Assembly (NCBI RefSeq): GCF_014649495.1
Contig: NZ_BMTD01000001.1
Location: 124,001 to 188,000 of the forward strand
From: Streptomyces filipinensis
GTDB lineage: Bacteria; Actinomycetota; Actinomycetes; Streptomycetales; Streptomycetaceae
Length of the DNA: 64,000 nt
Reading direction: 5' to 3'
Under the pieces are notes generated by a model. That model was not told the DNA's origin. It ran no database searches and worked only from the letters and a program-made list of their open reading frames with translations. The translations under genes were made by a program, and so were the position numbers. This document shows positions 8,671 through 16,755 of this stretch, piece by piece; the stretch's first letter is position 1; each line of letters opens with the position of its first letter.

Positions 8671-9921
8671 CTACGCCTTGGTGAGGTCCTCGACCTCCTC
8701 CTCGGGCTCGCGGCCCGGGGTGGGGAGGTTGAACCTGATGATCGCGAAGCGGAAGACCGTGTAGTAGACCGCCGCGAAGACCAGGCCGATGGGGATGATC
8801 ATCCAGGGCTTGGTCGCCAGACCCCAGTTGAGGACGTAGTCGATCGCGCCGGCCGAGAAGCTGAAGCCGTGGTGCACGCCCAGCGACCAGGTCACCGCCA
8901 TCGACACCGCGGTGAGGACCGCGTGGATCGCGTAGAGCAGCGGGGCGATGAACATGAACGCGAACTCGATCGGCTCGGTGATGCCGGTGACGAACGAGGT
9001 CAGGGCGAGGGACAGCATCATGCCGCCGACGGCCTTGCGGCGCTCCGGGCGGGCGCAGTGGGTGATCGCCAGGGCGGCGGCCGGGAGGGCGAACATCATG
9101 ATCGGGAAGAAGCCCGTCATGAACTGGCCGGCGGTCGGGTCGCCGTGGAAGAAGCGGGGCAGGTCACCGTGCCACAGGGCACCGGCGGAGTCCTTGTAGC
9201 TGCCGATCTCCTGCCAGGCCACCGTGTTCACGAACTGGTGCATGCCGATGGGCAGCAGACCGCGGTTGATGAGACCGAACAGGCCCGCGCCGACCGCGCC
9301 GAGGCCGGTCATCCACTTGCCGAAGTCGGTGATGACGTTGCCGATGGGCTCCCAGATCAGACCGAAGAGCACACCGACGCCGGTGCCGATGAAGGCCATC
9401 AGGATGGGGACCAGCCGGCGGCCGTTGAAGAAGCCCAGCCAGTCCGGCAGCTTGGTGCGGTGGAAGCGCTGCCAGACGACGGCGGCGATGAGGCCCATGA
9501 CGATGCCGCCGAGCACCTTGGGGTCGTTGTACGTGGCGGGGATGTCCGCGCCCTTGGTTATCTTCGCCTCGGTGATCGGGAACGCGGTCAGCACGTTCTT
9601 GTACACCAGGAAGCCCACGAGCGCGGCCAGCGCGGTGGAGCCGTCGGCCTTCTTGGCGAAACCGATGGCGATACCCACGCAGAACAGCAGCGGCAGGTTG
9701 CTGAAGACGGCGTCGCCGGCGGTGGCGAACACGGCCGCGACCTTGTTCCAGCCGAGGCCGTCCTTACCGAACACATCGTCCTGGCCGAGACGCAACAGGA
9801 TGCCCGCCGCCGGGAGCACGGCGATCGGGAGCTGCAGGCTGCGGCCGACCTTCTGAAGGCCCTGGAACAGGCCGGATCCCCGCTTCTTCGCGGGAGCCGC
9901 CGTGGCGGTGGCGGTGCTCAT
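8671..9921 (-). CDS. nagE2: N-acetylglucosamine PTS permease, EIIC component NagE2
   Basis: A 416-residue membrane permease of the PTS glucose/GlcNAc class. It has about ten hydrophobic segments and the conserved region GLFNRGLLPIGMHQF-like (reads GLINRGLLPIGMHQF) followed by GDLPRFFHGDPTAG. No IIB or IIA domain is fused; the IIB partner is nagF nearby. It imports and phosphorylates GlcNAc from chitin breakdown. The start at 9921 follows GGAGGAA. Two dre sites lie 20-52 bases upstream, so DasR repression released by glucosamine-6-phosphate is expected. It is a paralogue of nagE1 next to it. Confidence 0.92.
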   Translation of the reverse strand: MSTATATAAPAKKRGSGLFQGLQKVGRSLQLPIAVLPAAGILLRLGQDDVFGKDGLGWNKVAAVFATAGDAVFSNLPLLFCVGIAIGFAKKADGSTALAALVGFLVYKNVLTAFPITEAKITKGADIPATYNDPKVLGGIVMGLIAAVVWQRFHRTKLPDWLGFFNGRRLVPILMAFIGTGVGVLFGLIWEPIGNVITDFGKWMTGLGAVGAGLFGLINRGLLPIGMHQFVNTVAWQEIGSYKDSAGALWHGDLPRFFHGDPTAGQFMTGFFPIMMFALPAAALAITHCARPERRKAVGGMMLSLALTSFVTGITEPIEFAFMFIAPLLYAIHAVLTAVSMAVTWSLGVHHGFSFSAGAIDYVLNWGLATKPWMIIPIGLVFAAVYYTVFRFAIIRFNLPTPGREPEEEVEDLTKA

Positions 9922-9940
9922 GGATGGTTCCTCCATCGGT

Positions 9941-9973
9941 GGTGGTCTACACCACTCAGTGGTGTAGACCTGT
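9941..9973 (-). promoter_or_regulatory. Two back-to-back DasR sites (dre) upstream of nagE2
   Basis: GGTGGTCTACACCACT (9941-9956) and AGTGGTGTAGACCTGT (9958-9973) each match the 16-bp dre consensus around GGTCTAGACC. Together they form a 13-bp perfect inverted repeat with a single central base (9944-9956 and 9958-9970). They lie just before the nagE2 ribosome binding site, as expected for repression by DasR, which is encoded elsewhere. Confidence 0.9.
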
Positions 9974-10054
9974 TGTAGCACGATGAAGGCGGGATAAGGA
10001 ACCACGAAATCCGCTACCGCAACGCTACGCGGCGTGCCGATGTGCTAAGGGGGT

Positions 10055-11371
10055 TCAGGCCTTGGTGACGTCCTCGACCTGCTCCTCCGGCTCGCGCCCC
10101 GGAGTCCTCAGGTCGAACCGGGTGATCGCGAACCTGAAGACGGCGTAGTAGACCACCGCGAAGCACAGGCCGATCGGGACGATCAGCCACGGCCGCGTCG
10201 CCAGGCCCCAGTTGATCACGTAGTCGATGAGGCCGGCCGAGAAGCTGAAGCCGTCGTGCACCCCGAGCGCCCAGGTCACCGCCATCGAGACACCCGTGAG
10301 CACGGCGTGGACCGCGTACAGCGCCGGGGCGATGAACAGGAACGAGTACTCGATCGGCTCGGTGATGCCCGTGACGAACGACGTCAGCGCCACCGACAGC
10401 ATCAGGCCGCCGACCTCCTTGCGGCGCTGCGGCCTGGCGCAGTGGGTCATGGCCAGCGCGGCCGCCGGCAGCGCGAACATCATGATCGGGAAGAACCCGG
10501 AGGTGAACTGGCCCGCGTGCGGATCGCCCGCGAGGAACATGTTGATGTCGCCGTGCACCGGCGTGCCGCCCGGCGGCACGTACGTCCCGAACTGGAACCA
10601 GATGGGCACGTTCAGGAACTGGTGCAGCCCGATGACGAGCAGCGCGCGGTTGGTGACGCCGAAGATGCCCGCGCCCCAGGCCCCCGCGTCCCGCAGCCAG
10701 TGGCTGAAGCTCTCCAGGCCGGCGCCGACCGGCGGCCAGATCCACAGGCACAGCGCCGCGAAGGCGATGCCGACGAACGCCATGATGATCGGGACGAGCC
10801 GGCGGCCGTTGAAGAAGCCCAGCCAGTCCACCAGCCGGGTGCGGTGGAAGCGGGCCCAGAAGAAGGCCGCCAGCAGACCCATGACGATGCCGCCGAACAC
10901 GCCGGGGTTCTGGAAGGTGAACGGCGTCACCGCACCGCTCCCCGCGCCCACGCTCACCTGGCAGCCGATGTCCGGCAGTGCCTTCGAACCACCCGGGCAC
11001 GCCTGGGGGAACTGGTGCAGGACGCCGTAGTAGACGAGGAAGCCGGCCACCGCCGCGAGCGCCGTCGAGCCGTCCGACTTCTTCGCCATGCCGATCGCGA
11101 CGCCCACGCAGAACAGCAGCGGAAGGCCGAGGGAGCCGTCGAGCAGCGCGCCGCCCGCCCCCTTCATCACCTTCGACGCGACCGTCCAGTCCAGGCCCTG
11201 GCCGCCGAAGACGTCCGGCTGCCCCAGCCGGTTCAGGATGCCCGCGGCCGGCAGCACCGCGATGGGCAGCTGGAGACTGCGGCCCATCTTCTGCAGCCCT
11301 TGGAACAGCCGGTTCCAGCGCTCCCGCGCCGGGCTCACCGTGCTGTCCGCGGGTGCGCTCTCGGCGCTCAT
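10055..11371 (-). CDS. nagE1: N-acetylglucosamine-type PTS permease, EIIC component NagE1
   Basis: A 438-residue EIIC permease closely parallel to NagE2 along its whole length: both share LPIAVLPAAGIL, the PIMMFALPAAALA segment, and the C-terminal REPEE(E/Q)VEDVTKA-type tail. It carries an extra stretch after residue 120 with two cysteines (QACPGG...DIGCQ) that NagE2 lacks. The start at 11371 follows GGGAGGAC. A dre site lies 52-67 bases upstream. It is probably a duplicate with auxiliary or altered sugar range; specificity cannot be read from sequence. Confidence 0.88.
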   Translation of the reverse strand: MSAESAPADSTVSPARERWNRLFQGLQKMGRSLQLPIAVLPAAGILNRLGQPDVFGGQGLDWTVASKVMKGAGGALLDGSLGLPLLFCVGVAIGMAKKSDGSTALAAVAGFLVYYGVLHQFPQACPGGSKALPDIGCQVSVGAGSGAVTPFTFQNPGVFGGIVMGLLAAFFWARFHRTRLVDWLGFFNGRRLVPIIMAFVGIAFAALCLWIWPPVGAGLESFSHWLRDAGAWGAGIFGVTNRALLVIGLHQFLNVPIWFQFGTYVPPGGTPVHGDINMFLAGDPHAGQFTSGFFPIMMFALPAAALAMTHCARPQRRKEVGGLMLSVALTSFVTGITEPIEYSFLFIAPALYAVHAVLTGVSMAVTWALGVHDGFSFSAGLIDYVINWGLATRPWLIVPIGLCFAVVYYAVFRFAITRFDLRTPGREPEEQVEDVTKA

Positions 11372-11422
11372 GGGCGTCCTCCCGGCCACTCGACTCAGGC
11401 GCGGTTTGGCGACCGTCCCCCC

Positions 11423-11438
11423 TGTGGTGTAGACCAGT
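11423..11438 (-). promoter_or_regulatory. DasR site (dre) between nagE1 and nagF
   Basis: TGTGGTGTAGACCAGT, whose complement ACTGGTCTACACCACA matches the dre consensus ACTGGTCTAGACCACT closely. It lies in the 185-base divergent region and could control both nagE1 and nagF. Confidence 0.9.
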
Positions 11439-11556
11439 TGGCGGACGGTTCCGCTGTCGTGATCGCCATCATTCGGCACGCGCGGCATGACCGCTCGCGA
11501 AGATGGGCCAACTGTGGGTTACTGCGACAAAGCGGTTCGGATCAGGGAGAAGCAAC

Positions 11557-11790
11557 ATGGCCAGCAAGGCTGAGAAGATCGTCGCCGGCCTCGGCGGCAT
11601 CGACAACATCGAGGAGATCGAGGGCTGCATCACCCGGCTGCGCACCGAGGTGTCCAACCCCTCGCTGGTCGACGAGGCCGCCCTGAAGGCCGCCGGCGCC
11701 CACGGCGTCGTCAAGATGGGCAGCGCCATCCAGGTCGTCATCGGCACCGACGCCGACCCGATCGCCGCGGAGATCGAAGACATGATGTGA
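11557..11790 (+). CDS. nagF: GlcNAc PTS EIIB component
   Basis: A 77-residue stand-alone IIB domain. The phosphorylated cysteine is Cys24 in IEGCITRLR, the signature of the glucose/GlcNAc family. It accepts phosphate from EIIA(Crr) and passes it to sugar at NagE2 or NagE1. It is divergent from nagE1, shares the dre site region, and starts after AGGGAGA. Two hairpins follow the stop. Confidence 0.93.
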   Translation: MASKAEKIVAGLGGIDNIEEIEGCITRLRTEVSNPSLVDEAALKAAGAHGVVKMGSAIQVVIGTDADPIAAEIEDMM

Positions 11791-11850
11791 GACCCCGTCC
11801 GAGCCGGGGTCACCTGTAAGGGGCTCTTCCCGACGCGGGAGGAGCCCCTT
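11791..11850 (+). terminator. Double hairpin terminator after nagF
   Basis: A first stem GACCCCG/CGGGGTC (11791-11811) begins right after the stop codon. A second, 15-bp stem with one G-U pair (11818-11832 with 11836-11850) follows. The second is strong enough to insulate rph. Confidence 0.88.
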
Positions 11851-11876
11851 TCCCGGCTACGGCTAGGCTCATCGGC

Positions 11877-12614
<738 letters not shown>

Positions 12615-12636
12615 AGGGCAGACCAACAAAACAGGT

Positions 12637-12657
12637 GCGCGCGGGCAACCCGCGCGC
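12637..12657 (+). terminator. Hairpin after rph
   Basis: A 9-bp perfect stem GCGCGCGGG / CCCGCGCGC with a CAA loop, 22 bases past the rph stop. Confidence 0.75.
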
Positions 12658-12709
12658 CCTCCCCGTCGTCCTAGCTACGGACAGCCTTACCAGGGGAGGG
12701 AACACCACC

Positions 12710-13102
12710 ATGGCCGTCAGCCGACGCCGTCTCACCGCCGTCGCCGCCGTGGCGCTCGCCGCGCTCACGACCGGGCTCACCACCGGCTGCGACGCCGTGA
12801 ACAAGGCGCTGGACTGCGTCCAGACCGCCGACTCCATCGCCGACAGCGTCACCGACCTCCAGCAGGCCGTGGAGAACGCCGCGAAGGACCCCGGCCAGGC
12901 CGACGCCTCCCTCGACTCCATCGAGAAGAACCTGCGGAAGATCGGCGACAAGACCGACAACGCCGATGTCAACAAGGCCGTCGACGACCTCGACAAGGCT
13001 GTGGACAACGTGCGTACGGCCATCAAGAACGGCGACAGGACACCGGACGTCGGCCCGGTCACGGACGCCGCCGGCGAACTGACCAAGGGCTGCACGAAGT
13101 GA
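12710..13102 (+). CDS. Small helical exported protein, probable lipoprotein
   Basis: 130 residues. An N-terminal signal sequence (RRRLTAVAAVALAALTTG) ends LTTGC, a weak lipobox. The rest is rich in Asp, Lys and Ala with heptad-like spacing (VDDLDKAVDNVRTAIKNG), so it is probably a helical bundle outside the membrane. Three cysteines remain in the mature part. The function is unknown. The ATG at 12710 follows GGGGAGGG. The gene ends before a short hairpin, convergent with the DUF1707 gene. Confidence 0.75.
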   Translation: MAVSRRRLTAVAAVALAALTTGLTTGCDAVNKALDCVQTADSIADSVTDLQQAVENAAKDPGQADASLDSIEKNLRKIGDKTDNADVNKAVDDLDKAVDNVRTAIKNGDRTPDVGPVTDAAGELTKGCTK

Positions 13103-13115
13103 CCCGGGGGGCGCG

Positions 13116-13137
13116 GGGCCGCGGTGACACGCGGCCC
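13116..13137. terminator. Hairpin between convergent lipoprotein and DUF1707 genes
   Basis: An 8-bp perfect stem GGGCCGCG / CGCGGCCC with a 6-base loop, in the 104-base gap between the two stops. Confidence 0.65.
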
Positions 13138-13206
13138 TGAGCGCGCGGGCGCGACCGACCGCGACGGGCCCACGGCGCACGACGGGCCCGCAGCCGGCGA
13201 CGGCGC

Positions 13207-13956
13207 TCAGTGCCCCCGACGCCGCTCCCGCTCCTCGTACCGCTCCTCGCGGCGCGCCCGGTGCAGCTCGCGGCGGGACTCCCTGCGCTCCAGCCGCTCC
13301 TGACGGCGCTCTTCCTTCAGGCGTTTCTGCTCCGCCCGGGTGACCTTGCGTTCCACACCGACCCCGCCCCAGAACGCGAGCCCGCTGATGACCACCCGCG
13401 GCGCGCCCGGCTCGGGCGGTCCGCCGTCCCTCGGGTGCTCGAAGCCGCCCATGATGCCGATGCCGCGGACGACCACATCGACCCCCGGCGGCACGGTGAC
13501 CTGCATCCCGCCCATGATCGCCACACAGTTGATCTCGACCTCGTGGTCCGCGAAGTTCGCCTCACGCAGGTCGATCTCACCGCCGCCCCAGAACGCGAAA
13601 CAGTTGAACCGCCTGGGCACCGTCCAGCGGCCCTTGCGCTCGAACCCCGACATGATCGCGATCGCGCCCGTCGAGGAACCCTCGCCCCCGACGATCCGGT
13701 CGGCCCAACCGCCGCTCTGCGCCGGGGCCTTGGTGAAGGACACGGGGGCGTGCGACGCCGCGGCGCCGGCCGCCGGCAGGTCGCGGGTGAGCGGCGCCAG
13801 TTCGCCGTACGTGCGCGCCTTGTAGGCCGCCTCCAGCCGCTCCTCGAACTCCTCCATGTCGAGCCGGCCCTCGGCCAGAGCGTCCCTGAGGACCTCGGCG
13901 ACCCGCTCACGGTCGGCGTCGGCGGCCCGGAGGTCCGGACGTGCGTCGTCGGTCAT
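13207..13956 (-). CDS. DUF1707 protein with LiaF-like C-terminal domain
   Basis: 249 residues. The N-terminus (about 5-62) is the SHOCT-like DUF1707 module, RAADADRERVAEVLRDALAEGRLDMEEFEERL. A middle beta-helical region with repeated IMGGF/FWGG motifs resembles the LiaF cell-wall-active antibiotic response domain. The C-terminus is a highly charged Arg/Glu coiled segment (about 205-249). No membrane helix is seen. It is probably a cell-envelope stress sensor or effector of unknown mechanism. It lies 9 bases from the ABC exporter genes on the same strand. Confidence 0.82.
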   Translation of the reverse strand: MTDDARPDLRAADADRERVAEVLRDALAEGRLDMEEFEERLEAAYKARTYGELAPLTRDLPAAGAAASHAPVSFTKAPAQSGGWADRIVGGEGSSTGAIAIMSGFERKGRWTVPRRFNCFAFWGGGEIDLREANFADHEVEINCVAIMGGMQVTVPPGVDVVVRGIGIMGGFEHPRDGGPPEPGAPRVVISGLAFWGGVGVERKVTRAEQKRLKEERRQERLERRESRRELHRARREERYEERERRRGH

Positions 13957-13965
13957 GGCAGAAGC

Positions 13966-14934
13966 CTACGAGACCGCCCTCTCCGCGTACATCTTCGCGA
14001 TGACGGCCTCGATGTCCGGCTCCCGCACCGACAGGTCCACCAGGGGGTACTCCGCCGCGAGATGCGCCACGAGCGGCGCCGCCGACTGCCCCGCCGGGAA
14101 CGCCAGCCACTGCCGCGGCCCCTCCACCCGCACCACCCGCGCCGACGGCACCCGGACCGGCGGCAGTTCCCGCTCCAGGTCCACCACCAGCGTCCGCTCG
14201 CTCTCCCCTGCCTCGTGCAGCCCCGCGAGCGGACCGTCGTACATCAGCCGCCCGTGGTCGATCACCATCACCCGCGAGCACAACTGCTCGATGTCCTGCA
14301 GGTCGTGCGTGGTCAGCAGCACGGTGGTGCCGCGCTCGGAGTTCAACTCCCGCAGGAACCCGCGGACCTTCGCCTTCGACACGACGTCCAGACCGATCGT
14401 CGGCTCGTCCAGGTACAGCACCTCCGGGTCGTGCAGCAGAGCCGCCGCGATGTCCCCGCGCATCCGCTGACCGAGCGACAGCTGCCGTACCGGCACCTCC
14501 AGCAGCTCGCCCAGTTCGAGGAGTTCGACGCAGCGGTCCAGGTTCTCCCGGTAACGGGCGTCCGGGATCCGGTACATGCGGTGCGCCAGCCGGTAGGAGT
14601 CGATCAGCGGCAGGTCCCACCACAGGGTCGTACGCTGCCCGAAGACCACCCCGATCCGGTGCGCCAGCCGCCGGCGCTCGCTCGACGGGTCGATGCCGGC
14701 CACCCGCAGCCGCCCCGCGCTCGGCGTCAGGATCCCGGTCAGCATCTTGATCGTCGTCGACTTCCCGGCGCCGTTCGGCCCGATGTACCCGACCATCTCC
14801 CCGCGCGCCACGGTGAACGAGATCGAGTCCACCGCCCGCACCTGACGCCGCTCCCGTTTCAGGAACCCCGTCTTCCTCCGCACGTCGAAGACCTTCTCGA
14901 CCCGCTCCAGCACGATGAAGTCGCCGTCCGCCAT
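13966..14934 (-). CDS. ABC exporter ATP-binding protein (ABC-2 type)
   Basis: 322 residues. Walker A is GPNGAGKST, the Q-loop is VFGQRTTLWWD, the signature LSLGQRMRG and Walker B VLYLDEPTIGLD. The FGQRTTLWWDLP segment and C-terminal extension are typical of ATPases partnered with DUF990-type ABC-2 permeases. Two such permeases follow upstream on the same strand. The cargo is unknown. Spacing to the next gene is 3 bases, so the three genes form one operon. Confidence 0.92.
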   Translation of the reverse strand: MADGDFIVLERVEKVFDVRRKTGFLKRERRQVRAVDSISFTVARGEMVGYIGPNGAGKSTTIKMLTGILTPSAGRLRVAGIDPSSERRRLAHRIGVVFGQRTTLWWDLPLIDSYRLAHRMYRIPDARYRENLDRCVELLELGELLEVPVRQLSLGQRMRGDIAAALLHDPEVLYLDEPTIGLDVVSKAKVRGFLRELNSERGTTVLLTTHDLQDIEQLCSRVMVIDHGRLMYDGPLAGLHEAGESERTLVVDLERELPPVRVPSARVVRVEGPRQWLAFPAGQSAAPLVAHLAAEYPLVDLSVREPDIEAVIAKMYAERAVS

Positions 14935-14937
14935 CTG

Positions 14938-15759
14938 TCAGCTCCCTGTGCTCCGGTACGAACGAAGTCCCGCCCGCCAGGCCAGCCCCGCCAGCGCACA
15001 GCACCCCACCGCCACCAGCGGCGAGGCGAACGCCACCCACCGCGGCAGCCCCAGCGGATACGGCCGCCCCAGCACATAGGTCGCGGGCAGCCAGTTGACG
15101 AAGGCCAGCGGCAGCACGAACGTCACCCCGCGCACCAGCTCCTTCGCGAACACCGTCGGCGGATACTGCAGCAGCGCCCCGCCGCCGTAGGTGAAGGCGT
15201 TCTGCACCTCCGAGGCGTCCTGCGCCAGGAACTGGAAGGCCGCCCCCGCCACGAACACCGCGCAGAAGATCCCGCAGCCGCTCACCAGCATCACCGGCAT
15301 CAGCAGCAGCTTCAGCGCCGTCCAGTCGACGTCCAGCCGCGACAGCGACCAGCCCAGCACCAGCAGGCCCTGCGTCACCCGGCCCAGCCGCCTGAGCGCG
15401 AACTGGTCGGCCGCCACCTGCGCCAGCACCGGCGCCGGGCGCACCAGCAGCGTGTCCAGCGTGCCGTCGCGCACCCGCCGCCCCAGCCGCTCCATCGACC
15501 CGATCACCAGGTCGGCCAGCCCGAAGGCGGTACCGGACACACCGTAGAGGAAGGCCACCTCGGGCAGCGACCAGCCGCCGAGGGCGTCGACCCGCGAGAA
15601 CATCAGCAGGATCCCGACGAAGTCGAAGAAGGTCGTCGCGAAACTGCCGAACGTCGTCATCACGAACGAGGCGCGGTAGGCCATCGTGGACCGCACCCAC
15701 ATCCCGGCGATCATCAGATAGGTCCGCAGGCCCTCCCGCACCCGGCCGGTCTCACCCAC
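14938..15759 (-). CDS. ABC-2 permease subunit
   Basis: A 273-residue integral membrane protein with six predicted hydrophobic segments, DUF990-like. The segment RVRDGTLDTLLVRPAPVLAQV is characteristic. It pairs with the neighbouring permease to form the exporter channel driven by the ATPase. Its start overlaps the end of the other permease gene by 8 bases (15752-15759), indicating translational coupling. Confidence 0.88.
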   Translation of the reverse strand: MGETGRVREGLRTYLMIAGMWVRSTMAYRASFVMTTFGSFATTFFDFVGILLMFSRVDALGGWSLPEVAFLYGVSGTAFGLADLVIGSMERLGRRVRDGTLDTLLVRPAPVLAQVAADQFALRRLGRVTQGLLVLGWSLSRLDVDWTALKLLLMPVMLVSGCGIFCAVFVAGAAFQFLAQDASEVQNAFTYGGGALLQYPPTVFAKELVRGVTFVLPLAFVNWLPATYVLGRPYPLGLPRWVAFASPLVAVGCCALAGLAWRAGLRSYRSTGS

Positions 15760-16552
15760 CCTGGACCACCACCTGCCGTGTCGCCGCCGACTGCACCAGC
15801 CGCCCCGCGCCCAGCAGCACCACCGCCCACGCCCCCTGGAAGAGATACGTGCCGAACGGATCCGCGTGCCCCAGCAGGATCTGCGCCGGCGCCTGGAGCA
15901 GCGAGGACCACGGCAGAGCCCGTACGACCTCGCCGAGCGCCCCCGGGAAGACGTTCAGCGGCAGCAGCATGCCCGAGCAGAAATAGCCGGCGAGCCATGC
16001 CATCTGCGTCACCCCCATGCCGTCCATCAGCCAGAACGCGCTCAGCGCCACCAGGTACCGGATCCCGAACCCGACGAGCATCGCCAGCAGCACGGCGACG
16101 AGGAAGGCGATCCAGGTGCCGACGTCCCGCGGTAAGTACACGGGGAAGCACAGCGCGCCGAAGAGGAAGGGGACCACCCCCCGTCCCAGCAGCTGGAAGA
16201 ACGCCCGGCCCAGGTCCGTCGCCAGCCACCACAGCTGCAGGTCGGCGGGCCGGTACAGGTCGATCGCCACGTCCCCCGTACGGATGCGTTCCATCAACTC
16301 GTTCTCGACGCCCCCGCCGCCGATCGCGAGCGTCGCCAGCAGGGCCTGCCCCAGCCACACATACGTCACGACCTGCGACTGGTCCCACCCGCCCAGGTGT
16401 GGTCTCTCGTCCCACAGGGCGCGATACCCGTAGACGAGGATCAGCCCGAAGACCGTGTTCGTGAACACCCCTGCCGCAGTGGCGGCCCGATACGTCGCGT
16501 ACCGTCTGAATCCCCCCGCCGCGACGGCCCCGTACAACCGTCCCGTGCCCAC
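15752..16552 (-). CDS. ABC-2 permease subunit
   Basis: A 266-residue membrane protein, first gene of the ABC-2 operon, with about six hydrophobic segments. MERIRTGDVAIDLYRPADLQ parallels the corresponding loop in its partner. I prefer the GTG at 16552 because GGGAGG lies 9 bases before it. A longer frame reaches 16624 but has no comparable site. Transcription diverges from the penicillin-binding protein gene across about 200 bases. Confidence 0.86.
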   Translation of the reverse strand: MGTGRLYGAVAAGGFRRYATYRAATAAGVFTNTVFGLILVYGYRALWDERPHLGGWDQSQVVTYVWLGQALLATLAIGGGGVENELMERIRTGDVAIDLYRPADLQLWWLATDLGRAFFQLLGRGVVPFLFGALCFPVYLPRDVGTWIAFLVAVLLAMLVGFGIRYLVALSAFWLMDGMGVTQMAWLAGYFCSGMLLPLNVFPGALGEVVRALPWSSLLQAPAQILLGHADPFGTYLFQGAWAVVLLGAGRLVQSAATRQVVVQGG

Positions 16553-16755
16553 GCCAGTCAACCTCCCTGGACCGCTCGACACCGAAGCGCAGGAGCCTAG
16601 TCCCGGGGTCCGGCTGTCGGCCACGCAATATTCGTGCCCGAAGCGTGCCGGGATCCGGGAACGGAACGCCAGGTGCGAGAGTCTTCAAACGGGGGGCGCA
16701 GAAGCGTACGAGGCGTACGGGAACGTACGACGCGAAACAGGAGTCCGTGCACGAC

